Below are positions 29,354 through 40,687 of a stretch of DNA of 64,000 nt, one piece after another. This stretch comes from Histomonas meleagridis. Taxonomy: Eukaryota; Parabasalia; Tritrichomonadida; Dientamoebidae. Positions within the stretch are counted from its first letter, which is position 1. The number at the start of each line of letters is the position of its first letter. The notes under the pieces are model-generated. The model was not told the DNA's origin and did not search any database. It saw nothing but the letters and a program-made list of their open reading frames with translations. The stretch is from the NCBI GenBank assembly GCA_020186115.1, contig WSYJ01000186.1, positions 1,223,501 to 1,287,500 of the forward strand, given 5' to 3'. The translations under genes were made by a program, and so were the position numbers.

Positions 29354-32211
29354 AACTAAATAGTAAATCACTTCAGATCATTAAGTTATCGCACATAATA
29401 ATAACTGTCACTAAATATTAAATCACTTCAAATCATTAAGTTATCGCACATAATAATAACTGTCACTAAATAGTAAATCACTTCAAATCATTAAGTTATC
29501 GCACATAATAATAACTGTCACTAAATATTAAATCACTTCAAATCATTAAGTTATCGCACATAATAATAACTGTCACTAAATAGTAAATCACTTCAAATCA
29601 TTAAGTTATCGCACATAATAATAACTGTCACTAAATATTAAATCACTTCAAATCATTAAGTTATCGCACATAATAATAACTGTCACTAAATAGTAAATCA
29701 CTTCAAATCATTAAGTTATCGCACATAATAATAACTGTCACTAAATATTAAATCACTTCAAATCATTAAGTTATCGCACATAATAATAACTGTCACTAAA
29801 TATTAAATCACTTCAAATCATTAAGTTATCGCACATAATAATAACTGTCACTAAATAGTAAATCACTTCAAATCATTAAGTTATCGCACATAATAATAAC
29901 TGTCACTAAATATTAAATCACTTCAAATCATTAAGTTATCGCACATAATAATAACTGTCACTAAATAGTAAATCACTTCAAATCATTAAGTTATCGCACA
30001 TAATAATAACTGTCACTAAATATTAAATCACTTCAAATCATTAAGTTATCGCACATAATAATAACTGTCACTAAATATTAAATCACTTCAAATCATTAAG
30101 TTATCGCACATAATAATAACTGTCACTAAATAGTAAATCACTTCAAATCATTAAGTTATCGCACATAATAATAACTGTCACTAAATATTAAATCACTTCA
30201 AATCATTAAGTTATCACACATAATAATAACTGTCACTAAATAGTAAATCACTTCAAATCATTAAGTTATCGCACATAATAATAACTGTCACTAAATATTA
30301 AATCACTTCAAATCATTAAGTTATCACACATAATAATAACTGTCACTAAATAGTAAATCACTTCAAATCATTAAGTTATCGCACATAATAATAACTGTCA
30401 CTAAATATTAAATCACTTCAAATCATTAAGTTATCACACATAATAATAACTGTCACTAAATAGTAAATCACTTCAAATCATTAAGTTATCGCACATAATA
30501 ATAACTGTCACTAAATATTAAATCACTTCAAATCATTAAGTTATCGCACATAATAATAACTGTCACTAAATATTAAATCACTTCAAATCATTAAGTTATC
30601 GCACATAATAATAACTGTCACTAAATATTAAATCACTTCAAATCATTAAGTTATCGCACATAATAATAACTGTCACTAAATAGTAAATCACTTCAAATCA
30701 TTAAGTTATCACAACTAATAATAAATATCACTAAATACTACATCACTTCAAATCATTAAGTTATCACACATAATAATAACTGTCACTAAATAGTAAATCA
30801 CTTCAAATCATTAAGTTATCGCACATAATAATAACTGTCACTAAATAGTAAATCACTTCAAATCATTAAGTTATCGCACATAATAATAACTGTCACTAAA
30901 TATTAAATCACTTCAAATCATTAAGTTATCGCACATAATAATAACTGTCACTAAATATTAAATCACTTCAAATCATTAAGTTATCACACATAATAATAAC
31001 TGTCACTAAATAGTAAATCACTTCAAATCATTAAGTTATCGCACATAATAATAACTGTCACTAAATATTAAATCACTTCAAATCATTAAGTTATCACACA
31101 TAATAATAACTGTCACTAAATAGTAAATCACTTCAAATCATTAAGTTATCGCACATAATAATAACTGTCACTAAATATTAAATCACTTCAAATCATTAAG
31201 TTATCACACATAATAATAACTGTCACTAAATAGTAAATCACTTCAAATCATTAAGTTATCGCACATAATAATAACTGTCACTAAATATTAAATCACTTCA
31301 AATCATTAAGTTATCACACATAATAATAACTGTCACTAAATAGTAAATCACTTCAAATCATTAAGTTATCGCACATAATAATAACTGTCACTAAATATTA
31401 AATCACTTCAAATCATTAAGTTATCGCACATAATAATAACTGTCACTAAATATTAAATCACTTCAAATCATTAAGTTATCACACATAATAATAACTGTCA
31501 CTAAATATTAAATCACTTCAAATCATTAAGTTATCGCACATAATAATAACTGTCACTAAATATTAAATCACTTCAAATCATTAAGTTATCACATAATAAT
31601 AACTGTCACTAAATAGTAAATCACTTCAAATCATTAAGTTATCGCACATAATAATAACTGTCACTAAATATTAAATCACTTCAAATCATTAAGTTATCGC
31701 ACATAATAATAACTGTCACTAAATATTAAATCACTTCAAATCATTAAGTTATCGCACATAATAATAACTGTCACTAAATAGTAAATCACTTCAAATCATT
31801 AAGTTATCGCACATAATAATAACTGTCACTAAATAGTAAATCACTTCAAATCATTAAGTTATCGCACATAATAATAACTGTCACTAAATAGTAAATCACT
31901 TCAAATCATTAAGTTATCGCACATAATAATAACTGTCACTAAATATTAAATCACTTCAAATCATTAAGTTATCGCACATAATAATAACTGTCACTAAATA
32001 GTAAATCACTTCAAATCATTAAGTTATCACACATAATAATAACTGTCACTAAATAGTAAATCACTTCAAATCATTAAGTTATCGCACATAATAATAACTG
32101 TCACTAAATATTAAATCACTTCAAATCATTAAGTTATCGCACATAATAATAACTGTCACTAAATAGTAAATCACTTCAAATCATTAAGTTATCACACATA
32201 ATAATAACTGT
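29354..32211. repeat. 55 bp satellite array, about 52 copies
   Basis: A 2.86 kb array of head-to-tail 55 bp units, with core CACTTCAAATCATTAAGTTA. Two unit types, with AAATAGTAAA or AAATATTAAA, often alternate, giving a 110 bp higher-order period. A G-to-A variant (TTATCACACA) appears only from about 30210 onward. One strongly diverged unit lies near 30706-30760 and one shortened unit near 31590. Each unit has the inverted repeat AGTTAT / ATAACT separated by 11 bases. There are no spacers, so it is not a CRISPR. It ends 15 bp from the stop codon of the LRR gene. Confidence 0.97.
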
Positions 32212-32226
32212 ACAGTTTCATATTTA

Positions 32227-35200
32227 CTATTCATTTCTTATCGCTTCTATCAGTTTGTCGATGCTGAACATCGTCTGCGCGTCAGCGATGTTATTCTCCG
32301 CCGTGTGGTACTGCATCTGGTCCACCTTCAGCCCTTCGCACTCTTCCTCATCTCCGCTCAATATGTCGTTCTCTCCGACCGCCAGCGAACTTCTTGAGCC
32401 CTTCTTCGAGAACGCGGAGTACAGCGACTTCACTTCGTCCTGGTAATACTGCGACGCGAGCGCATCACTTTCGAAGTCTCTAAGCGAATCAATTTGCTTC
32501 CGGCCTTTGATTCGATTATCGCCTGGAGATTGGAATTCATTGGTGAACATTGGCTTCTTATCATTCTTCGAATCGTTTCTTGGCGATAGTATTGACTTAT
32601 CTTGGAACATACTTTCGCTATTATTCTTATTCATTAACACGAAACGTCCGATCTTATTTTGCAATGAGCTGTCTGACATTCGAGTTCTTGATGGCGATAA
32701 TACAAATGGAACAATATGTTGTTGATTAAATGTGTTTTGTGGCTTCTTTGGCATCACTGAGTTATTGTTGTTTTTGCCTTGATGAAAGAGCTGGCGTTGC
32801 TCTGAACCTATCTCTTGGAATTGTTCATAAAGTGACTTCTCGGATGAGTTCGATGACTCGAAGAACGTTAACGCGCGGTTACGTGGAGAAAACGGTCGCA
32901 CATCGGACCCCCTCTTGGTGAAGTTCACTTGTGGTTGCTGCGGCGGTTTTCGTGCCGCTGGTGAATTTGGCAATTCGGCAAAGAAACTGAAGGCGCGGGT
33001 CTTCCGGTTGTTGCTCATCGGGAGTCTTATAGGACTTTCATCGTCATCAGATGTCTCTAGAGATGATATCTTAGGTTGAAAAGATCCAAATTTTCCAACA
33101 GAATCAGATGATGATGAAGATTGTAAAGAAGAAAGTTTTTGTTGGTTTGTATCATCAATTGGTGATAAAGAAGATATTTTCTCATTGTTTTCATCGTAAT
33201 CTTCTTCTTCATCTTCTTGATCAGATGTCGAATTGAGTTTTGGTGGCATTTTCAAATTACCAAAATTAGGTGGCTGTGGATCACTAATTTCAAATGTGTT
33301 CGGTACTTCAACACTTTTCATATCAAATGATGATACTTTCCGTGTTGGCTGTAATATGTTACTTAAACTTAAAGATGAGACTTCATCAGGAGTTGGAGTA
33401 AATACCGGTATCGAGCTTTGCGCACTTAATGGCTTAAATCCTGGAATTGGTATTCGAGATTTTGAATCAATGTAATTAGCAGATGATTTTCGTTCAATGT
33501 TCATTTGAGAAATAGGTCTTTTCTCACTGGGTGAAAATGGCCCTTGTTGTAATGATGAAATAGGTTGAACTTCGTGTGGTGAGATTGGCTTCATTTCATT
33601 TGAAGGTTTTGGCTTATCTTCATTTGGTGTGATAGGGTGAACTTCACTTGCCAAAATTGGCTTAAGTTTGTTCGATCCAAATGAACTGGTTTCGCTTGAC
33701 GAAATTGAGTTGACTTCGCTAGACGATGTTGAATTGGATTCAAGTGTAGGAATTGGCTTAAGTATGGCAGATGATATTGGTGATACTTCTCCTGAAGAAG
33801 CCGACTTTAATCCAAAATCAAACGGTACACTTTTGATTTCATTCGATGAATTGTCAATGGAAGAAGCTTTCTTGATTTCGGGTTCTTTTATCTTTTCGTC
33901 AGTTTGTTCTTTGGGTATAGCCTTTATTGGAATTTCGGTTTTTTCTACTGCAGGAGTTTGTTCTTTTGCTACAGTGTTCTTTATCGGACTTTGTTTTTCT
34001 TCTGCTGGAGGAGTTTGCTCTTTCATTTCAGTATTCTTTAATAAATTTTCGTTTTTATCTTGTGAAGGACTTTCCTTTTCTTCAGTGTTCTTCTTCGGAC
34101 TTTCTTCTTTTTCTGATGGTGAAGTTGGCTCTTTTACTACGGTATTCTTTTTAGGACTTTCATTTTTTTCTGATGAATGACTATTTTTATGAGGACTACT
34201 TTTAGTAGGTGAACTTGTTGACGAAACATCTCCTAATATTGATAGCCGGGCCTTTTCTCTTGCAAACTTTATGATTTTGCCAGAAAGGTCATAGTCATCT
34301 ATGTCAGTGGTGACCGTTTCTTCTGGCGGTTCTATTGATTTGTCACCGTTTATTAACTTATTGTATTTTTCGATTACATCATTTGATGTTAAAAATCTTT
34401 CCACAAATTTCCTGTCAATTTTCAAAGGGGGCCCTCTTACCGATAACTTATCGAGGAACACAGTGAACTCCTCGTTGTTTACGCCGATGAAGTCGTACTC
34501 CAATTCAGTAATTCTTCTGTTATCTAATAAAGCGTTAATTAAAAGATCGAAGAAATATTTTGTATATTTATATCCTAACATTGATAAAGAACGTAAAGAT
34601 CTATTATCAGATAAAGAATTAAATAGAGAAGAAGCTTCAGCCTCTTGAATTTCACCATTATTTATCGATATATTCATCCAATTTAAATATTTAGATTTAA
34701 CTATATATTTAGCAATGCTATAAACAGATTGTGCATTTAGTTTTAAGCAATTAAAAACAGATAAACGCTTTAAATTAGGGAACTTTCGAATGAATTTAGT
34801 GAATTGTTGATTAATACGATTTCCATCCCAATTTAAGTTTATAATATTGATCGGATTTAAAATAAGCATATCTTCATAAAAGTCATCCCAAGTATATGAT
34901 GCAAATGTTGAATTGTTTAAGGATAATGTGATTGGATTCTTTAATTGTTCAAATAACTTTAACATTTCGATTAAACGCGCCTCTTTCCATTTAATTTCGT
35001 TAACTATAATCTCTTGAAGATTTTCGGGTAATATAATTTTTTCATCTAAAGGTATATTTGCTTGATTATTGGATAAATTAAGAGTCTTAAGATTTGGGAA
35101 ATGATTTATGTTACAAAAGACGACTGAAATATCAATGGTATAACCCGATATTGTTAATGATTCGAGTTCTTTCGAGATGGGATAAAACGCATCAAATTTT

Positions 35201-36141
35201 ATGTCGCGTGAATTCACTAGTGAAAATGACTTTATCGGCTTCGATGGATTCAACTGAGAAATAAATTCATTAAATTGAGTGCCATGGAATGTGTTTGTAA
35301 ATGAGACTGAATTAAAGGAATTGATACTGATGATTGTGGATAAAAATCGGATTAAAAGTGGATTTAATGGAACATCAATACATGAGAAATTTTGTATCGA
35401 TTTGGAGATAATTAAATCGGATGGTACTTGCCCAATGTTAATCTTGGAAGAAAAGATGATTGTGTTGATCGTTTTCGTGAATTTTAAAAATGTGATGATT
35501 ATACTTAACAAACTGTCGGAAATAGAAATGTCGATTTTTAACGCAGTGATTTGCTTGAACCCATAAATACAATCAAAAAAGGTTTCGAGATCATTTGCGA
35601 CTTCTTCAAAAAACGAAAGTGCTAACGTTCGCTCTTCGGATTGGAAAAAATGTTTGTAACGCTTCATGGATTCGTTTGTAACATATTTTACTTTGCTAGT
35701 AATGATATTGCAAAAGCGATAGAATGGATTAAACGGAATATTGTTATCAAAATCTAAATCATTTTGAAAACTGAAAATTGGTAATTCTTGTTCTTTTAGA
35801 AATGAAAACAAATGGGTTTTAACTATACGACCAATTTTGTTATATTCTTTATGGAATATTTCGAATTTTTCTTCTGTAAATCTGAAAATTATTGATTTAT
35901 GTGATGAAAAAGAGGTAGTTAATAAAGAAGTCCAAGCAATTTTCCTTGGAGTTCCATATTTTACCTTTTTGTTCCGTTGGAGAATAAAAATACCTGTGGT
36001 AGCCAATAAGATTTGCTTTTTATCTTTTTTGTTCTTAGTATTAATTTTATCAAACTTCAAACAAACAAGCGGCTCTTCAAGTTCTGTATCAACATATTGT
36101 TGATATATTGCAAGAATTTTTTGATCAATTAGAGAAAGCAT
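32227..36141 (-). CDS. Large LRR protein with PH-like N-terminus and disordered C-terminus (CARMIL-like layout)
   Basis: The 1304-residue protein has three parts. Residues 1-130 are strand-rich (LVCLKFDKI, QILLATTGIFILQ, SIIFRFTEEKFEIFHKEY) and suit a PH-like fold. Residues about 190-600 hold leucine-rich repeats, for example LKTLNLSNNQANIPL, ITLSLNNSTF, INIINLNWDGNRI, LNWMNISINNGEI and LRSLSMLGYKY. Residues about 640-1250 are Ser/Pro/Lys-rich and disordered, with imperfect copies of SPKKNT near 655-750. PH-LRR-disordered order matches CARMIL-type actin capping regulators, known in amoebae and trichomonads, but no capping-protein-binding motif was confirmed. GC reaches about 60% in the last 150 bases. 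The stop lies 15 bp from the 55 bp satellite. Myb-type TAACGGT is 23-29 bases upstream of the start. Confidence 0.75.
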   Translation of the reverse strand: MLSLIDQKILAIYQQYVDTELEEPLVCLKFDKINTKNKKDKKQILLATTGIFILQRNKKVKYGTPRKIAWTSLLTTSFSSHKSIIFRFTEEKFEIFHKEYNKIGRIVKTHLFSFLKEQELPIFSFQNDLDFDNNIPFNPFYRFCNIITSKVKYVTNESMKRYKHFFQSEERTLALSFFEEVANDLETFFDCIYGFKQITALKIDISISDSLLSIIITFLKFTKTINTIIFSSKINIGQVPSDLIISKSIQNFSCIDVPLNPLLIRFLSTIISINSFNSVSFTNTFHGTQFNEFISQLNPSKPIKSFSLVNSRDIKFDAFYPISKELESLTISGYTIDISVVFCNINHFPNLKTLNLSNNQANIPLDEKIILPENLQEIIVNEIKWKEARLIEMLKLFEQLKNPITLSLNNSTFASYTWDDFYEDMLILNPINIINLNWDGNRINQQFTKFIRKFPNLKRLSVFNCLKLNAQSVYSIAKYIVKSKYLNWMNISINNGEIQEAEASSLFNSLSDNRSLRSLSMLGYKYTKYFFDLLINALLDNRRITELEYDFIGVNNEEFTVFLDKLSVRGPPLKIDRKFVERFLTSNDVIEKYNKLINGDKSIEPPEETVTTDIDDYDLSGKIIKFAREKARLSILGDVSSTSSPTKSSPHKNSHSSEKNESPKKNTVVKEPTSPSEKEESPKKNTEEKESPSQDKNENLLKNTEMKEQTPPAEEKQSPIKNTVAKEQTPAVEKTEIPIKAIPKEQTDEKIKEPEIKKASSIDNSSNEIKSVPFDFGLKSASSGEVSPISSAILKPIPTLESNSTSSSEVNSISSSETSSFGSNKLKPILASEVHPITPNEDKPKPSNEMKPISPHEVQPISSLQQGPFSPSEKRPISQMNIERKSSANYIDSKSRIPIPGFKPLSAQSSIPVFTPTPDEVSSLSLSNILQPTRKVSSFDMKSVEVPNTFEISDPQPPNFGNLKMPPKLNSTSDQEDEEEDYDENNEKISSLSPIDDTNQQKLSSLQSSSSSDSVGKFGSFQPKISSLETSDDDESPIRLPMSNNRKTRAFSFFAELPNSPAARKPPQQPQVNFTKRGSDVRPFSPRNRALTFFESSNSSEKSLYEQFQEIGSEQRQLFHQGKNNNNSVMPKKPQNTFNQQHIVPFVLSPSRTRMSDSSLQNKIGRFVLMNKNNSESMFQDKSILSPRNDSKNDKKPMFTNEFQSPGDNRIKGRKQIDSLRDFESDALASQYYQDEVKSLYSAFSKKGSRSSLAVGENDILSGDEEECEGLKVDQMQYHTAENNIADAQTMFSIDKLIEAIRNE

Positions 36142-36343
36142 TTTCGCTCGTTTGAGGGAGGTTTAACGGTTATATATATTCAAAATTTATGAACTCATTC
36201 AATATTAAATGCTGTGCGTTTTTCGGTTGTCTACGATACGCAAATCAGCGTTAGAAGAAAAAAAACAAAACAATAAAACAAGCCAAAAAACATCAAAAAT
36301 AATGAATTATCAAAATCAAAGATTAAATTCTAAATTTATTTAT

Positions 36344-37753
36344 TCATTCATTCTTCTTTTTTGGTATATCTTTTTTTTCATCTTCCTTTTTGTTTTTTGG
36401 TTTTATTACTAATGACAAAATGTACATTATAATGCAATTTGAAAATGTTATAATGGTTCCTAAATAACCATTTGACTTTCTGACAAAGAAAAATGCATCT
36501 GCTGTTCGATACCACCATGTTGATGTTGCATTAAACATAGACATCCATATCCAAAACCTATAAATTATTCGTATTGGCAAAGGCGAATTATTCGCAACAT
36601 CGCCAAACATTTGATGGATTAACGAATCTGCTTTTTGTGATGCAACCATTTCAGGTAATAATAGGTAATAAACCGGATTAAACCCATGCCACATTGCAGA
36701 TACGGCAAATACTGTAGGATTTGCTACCCAATATGGACATCCATGATCAAGTAATGGATACAATAAATATCGCTTCCAAAAGATATGAGCCGAATGATTC
36801 CAACGCTGAAGCCATGTGGCTACTGTATCACTAGCAAGAACATCAAAAACGGTAAGATTGGAAATATCATCGATTTCACAAAGACCTGATTCACCTGCTC
36901 CTGTTTCATATATTCCGGCTTCTACAGATTGCCAAGCAACAAAATATCGAATAGTATGGAAAAATGTGCAGAAAATAGTTAGAAGTAAACGAATTACAAC
37001 TGGCGAATTAACATAAAATGGTTTGCTATAAAATGAAATTGGTGTTATTTTCATGGCAACAATCGTAAGGATGACCCATAAAGGAATGGAGTAAAAACGT
37101 TTTTTGGCATAACTATGTGAAATTGAATCATCCGATACATGAGGACGAGTTCCAGTCTCTAGAATGTATTCATGGATTTTATAGTTGAAATGTGGTCCTG
37201 AAGTAGCTCCAAATGGTGTAAAGACATACGATATCCATTCAATTAAATTCATTTTTTTGTCAAGAGCCACTCGTTCATGGAATGGCCGAAGCTTTTCTCC
37301 TTTCTTTAGCTTACGCCCATGGTAAAGATCTAATGTTGTTGACATAATTTTTTGAAACATGATTAATGTACAGCTATTTACCATCCATTTCCAACCCTTT
37401 GCTATATTAACCATACAATATATGTTAGCACCTGAACTAAAGATAAAACTATAAATTATTGTGATAATTGGATTTAATTCAAGCATGAAATATGTTGAAA
37501 TTGCCATTGCAAGTGGAATTAAAAATTCAACACCGAACATTGCAATAGCCAAAGATACTCCGAAAATCGCATGGAACCACAAATTTGCATTTCTTGATAA
37601 TTTTGGTAATAAATATCGTGAAATTGGATACAACAAAACATCTGCAACAACATTAATAAGCATTGATCCGAACGTTTGGACCAATGCAGCGAGAGTGCCA
37701 AAAAAAGGCCGAGATGAGCTCATGTGAACTTTTGAGAACAAAACTCCGCTCAT
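36344..37753 (-). CDS. MBOAT-family membrane O-acyltransferase
   Basis: The 469-residue protein has about ten hydrophobic segments and the two MBOAT hallmark sites: the Asn region WLQRWNHSAHIFWKRYLLYPLL (Asn about residue 316) and the catalytic His region FAVSAMWHGFNPVYYL (His about 353). These match the lysophospholipid acyltransferase branch (LPCAT/MBOAT1-2-5-7), which re-acylates lysophospholipids in the ER. The protein ends DIPKKKNE, where KKNE fits the KKxx ER-retrieval signal. A second Met at residue 11 could also be the start. The upstream 500 bp contain AACGGTTTCG. It is complete, with no introns. Confidence 0.9.
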   Translation of the reverse strand: MSGVLFSKVHMSSSRPFFGTLAALVQTFGSMLINVVADVLLYPISRYLLPKLSRNANLWFHAIFGVSLAIAMFGVEFLIPLAMAISTYFMLELNPIITIIYSFIFSSGANIYCMVNIAKGWKWMVNSCTLIMFQKIMSTTLDLYHGRKLKKGEKLRPFHERVALDKKMNLIEWISYVFTPFGATSGPHFNYKIHEYILETGTRPHVSDDSISHSYAKKRFYSIPLWVILTIVAMKITPISFYSKPFYVNSPVVIRLLLTIFCTFFHTIRYFVAWQSVEAGIYETGAGESGLCEIDDISNLTVFDVLASDTVATWLQRWNHSAHIFWKRYLLYPLLDHGCPYWVANPTVFAVSAMWHGFNPVYYLLLPEMVASQKADSLIHQMFGDVANNSPLPIRIIYRFWIWMSMFNATSTWWYRTADAFFFVRKSNGYLGTIITFSNCIIMYILSLVIKPKNKKEDEKKDIPKKKNE

Positions 37754-38252
37754 TGATGTAAAACTCTGAAAATTGAATTCGTGTCAGATTGACATGTCAA
37801 ATTGGCAAAATTGGGAAAATTCGTTTATCTTCGCACACGACAAAGCGAAAAGAGAATTAACAATACAATTTACTATGAAGTATTCGTTCTTACATTGGTC
37901 GTTTTAATATTTACTTTAACAAAGAAATAAATGGAAAAATTACGTTTGGGAAAATAAACGGTTTCGTCATAATGAAAAAAACAACTTCAGATTCAACGCA
38001 AATTTGTCTGAAAATTTGAGAATCGATGCGACCGATAGCTATGAATTATCGACGATTTGAAATGACTTTTTTTTGAAATTGGTGAACAAAATAATCATTG
38101 TAACTATCAATGCATTCATGACAATAGCATTGCTATTATTTCATCGAAAATGCAAAACAAAAGCATTTTCGTTTCATCGAATGTGTATTAAAGCGAATGC
38201 TCTTCATGTTATAAAAATTAAATTTCTTTATCTTCTGCATTACAATGCAGTT
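37754..38252. other. Intergenic between MBOAT and AGC-kinase genes
   Basis: About 500 bp upstream of the MBOAT start and downstream of the kinase stop, both minus strand. AACGGTTT near 37958 and ACCGATAG near 38031 are the only notable motifs. Short ORFs here look like noise. Confidence 0.35.
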
Positions 38253-40262
38253 TCATGATTTCTTTTTCATTTCCCGCAGCACTTCTTTGTTCTTCTCAGA
38301 CAGCGCAGCTATGTTTGTGCAGCACCACTCGTCTGGTTTATCTCTGTTTTTGGTTTCGGTCCGTAACTCCTCGAAATCGTTTGTTGAAATATTTATATTT
38401 TTATACGCGTTAGCAAAATATGATAAATCAGTGATGTCCTTTAGCTCAGGTATGAAAGGCGCTTCCGAGTTATAAATCGAATCGAAGTTTATATTCTTGA
38501 AGATTTTGGAGTCCTTTAATTCGTTAATTTCAGGCCTTGTTTCTGGGTTTAATTGTAGTAATTTGTTCACAAATTGTTTATATTCATCACTAATTTCGAC
38601 ATCATTTGGCCAACTAAATTCACCTTTTACAATATTAGAAAATATTTGTGATTCATTGTCTCCCATAAATGGCGGTTCCCCAATAACTAATTCATAAGCT
38701 ATAACTCCTACTGACCACCAATCAGTAGCATTAGAATATTCCCCTTTCAACAAGCTTTCAGGGGCTATGTAGTACGGAGTTCCAATGATTCTCTTGTTTA
38801 GATTTTCATTATGCTGTAAATTTGTTGTGTTTTGGCTTGAAAACCTGAACAGAAACGACCGTTTAAACTCGCGTTGCTCCGCCCCAACTTTACTCAAACC
38901 GAAATCTGTCAGCTGTAAGTGACCTGTTGTAGACAAAAGTGTGTTTGCTGGTTTTAAGTCGCAATGAACTACACCTAAGGAATGCAAGTAATCAACAGCT
39001 ATGATTAACTCGGCGAGATAAAATATCGCAATGTCTTCTTCTAGGTTTCCGACAGACTCTAAAAGTGAAAATAAATCTCCTCCACACGCAAAATTCATAA
39101 CAAAGAAAATGGTGGAACCAGCTCGAAATGACCAATAAAGTGATACTATTGATGGATGATTTGCTCGACACATAATCTCTCGTTCAGTATCTAAAAAATT
39201 ATCATCGGCATGAAATGTATCGGTTAAAATGGCTTTGAGAGCATAGATATCACCAGTTTGCTTACGAGAACATAGAAATACTGATCCAAATGCACCACGT
39301 GAAATTGGTGCAATTATCTCAAAATCGCCCAAACGAGGTGGTGGTAATGGAGGCATTAAATATCCATCAATTAGATTAGGAGAATCTTCGCAGTCAATAG
39401 ATTCAACTGCTTTTTGAGAATAAACAATAACTTTTTTCATAAGATTATGGCGCCGGCGAATAAGATCAGATAAATGCGGTGAAACATTGATTTGTCCATC
39501 ATTAATACTTTTTATGAATTTTTCTGATAAATATAATGATAATTTTGATGTAAAAGTGGAACCATTAATTAATTGATCAATTGATTTTTTGATTTCTGGT
39601 GGCGATGACTCCAAAATTGATTGATTCAGTTGCTGCCACTCGAGTTTCATGGAATGGCATTTAAGACAACATTTGATATGTGTTTCAAAATTTGATGAAA
39701 TTATTGGACATTCACAAATTCTACAAATTGGTTTGTCAGTCTTTGTAGGAGAAACAAAAGTTAATGATATGCTTTTAGAAACATCTGATTTTTTATGTGT
39801 TCTTTTAAAATATCGTGGAGTTCTTTGAGGAGTTAAAGTTTTATTTTCAAGCTGGAACAGAATTTGCTTGCTATTTTGAGGAAAAGGATAAAGAGCATGC
39901 TTAAATTTTAAAATTAAAAATAAGAATTGTAATCTTGTTTGTGTTTCTATCTCATTTCCTGTGTTATTATTACCCCATGTAAACGAATCTACAATACCTT
40001 CAATCGTTTTTTCAAGATCATGAGGTTGTGCTTCTTCAAGAAGATTTATATAATAATTAAATTTATATTTGTTATTTAATTCTAGTGACACAGAAGAGTT
40101 AAATTCAGACAAGAGTGATAAACCCCATTCTTTTGTACTTTCAAGATATAAAGTCTTGTCTAAAACTGTATTCCCTTCATCCAACATTTGCACGTTTAAT
40201 AAATCCAAGCACCTCACAACTTGGAAGAGAAAAAGCTTTTCTTTAATTTGGCTAATAACCAT
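38253..40262 (-). CDS. AGC protein kinase of the IRE/Rim15/MAST type
   Basis: The 669-residue protein has an N-terminal helical region, a zinc-binding motif near residue 180 (ICRICECPIISSNFETHIKC, a C2HC arrangement), and a kinase domain at about 310-600. Kinase motifs are the glycine loop ISRGAFGSVFLC, Lys in YALKAI, HCDLKPANTLL, LTDFGLSKVG and the GTPYYIAPESLL segment, with an activation-loop insert after FGLSK. The zinc motif plus a split AGC kinase is the layout of plant IRE and fungal Rim15, relatives of MAST/Greatwall, which control cell cycle and nutrient responses. HCD replaces HRD; the catalytic Asp is kept. An AGC-like tail with SYFANAYKN follows. The start is ATG at 40260-40262. 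Confidence 0.88.
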   Translation of the reverse strand: MVISQIKEKLFLFQVVRCLDLLNVQMLDEGNTVLDKTLYLESTKEWGLSLLSEFNSSVSLELNNKYKFNYYINLLEEAQPHDLEKTIEGIVDSFTWGNNNTGNEIETQTRLQFLFLILKFKHALYPFPQNSKQILFQLENKTLTPQRTPRYFKRTHKKSDVSKSISLTFVSPTKTDKPICRICECPIISSNFETHIKCCLKCHSMKLEWQQLNQSILESSPPEIKKSIDQLINGSTFTSKLSLYLSEKFIKSINDGQINVSPHLSDLIRRRHNLMKKVIVYSQKAVESIDCEDSPNLIDGYLMPPLPPPRLGDFEIIAPISRGAFGSVFLCSRKQTGDIYALKAILTDTFHADDNFLDTEREIMCRANHPSIVSLYWSFRAGSTIFFVMNFACGGDLFSLLESVGNLEEDIAIFYLAELIIAVDYLHSLGVVHCDLKPANTLLSTTGHLQLTDFGLSKVGAEQREFKRSFLFRFSSQNTTNLQHNENLNKRIIGTPYYIAPESLLKGEYSNATDWWSVGVIAYELVIGEPPFMGDNESQIFSNIVKGEFSWPNDVEISDEYKQFVNKLLQLNPETRPEINELKDSKIFKNINFDSIYNSEAPFIPELKDITDLSYFANAYKNINISTNDFEELRTETKNRDKPDEWCCTNIAALSEKNKEVLREMKKKS

Positions 40263-40687
40263 TTAAATATGATTAATCATTAATATTAGTGAGACTTGCA
40301 TAATTTAAATACTGTTAATTAAAGATGTATAAATTAATATCAATTTGATCAATTTAAATCTGGGTCGTCAATTTATACTAGCATTTCAAAAATGTTTTCT
40401 AAATTGTTTACCTTTGTGATGATTGTTCAGTAGGTTAGCAAAGCAAATTAGCATAATAAGAATTAAAATTTTCAAAAAAAAAAACATTATGACATATGTG
40501 CATAAATAAGTAACGTGATAGACACAATTCAGATAAAATAAAAAATTTATTGATGAATAGTGTTGTCTTCATGCTAGATGTGTTCCATTTTTGGATGGCC
40601 CAATTCATTGAATTAATACGATGAAAAAGCAAAGAAAAAAGCCGCCGTTACAACTTCAGGCATTTTTTCAAACCCCAAAAAGGAAAT
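40263..40687. promoter_or_regulatory. Divergent promoter region, AGC kinase / EXO1-like nuclease
   Basis: A 425 bp AT-rich spacer serves two divergent starts. On the kinase side TCATA (40268-40272, minus strand) fits the initiator and lies within 10 bases of the ATG. On the nuclease side CCGTTA at 40645-40650, a Myb-type core read on the other strand, lies 38 bases before the ATG. Confidence 0.4.

Noticed and set aside
29354-32211. CRISPR array
   Set aside because: The 55 bp units are contiguous with no unique spacers and the host is clearly eukaryotic. It is a satellite.
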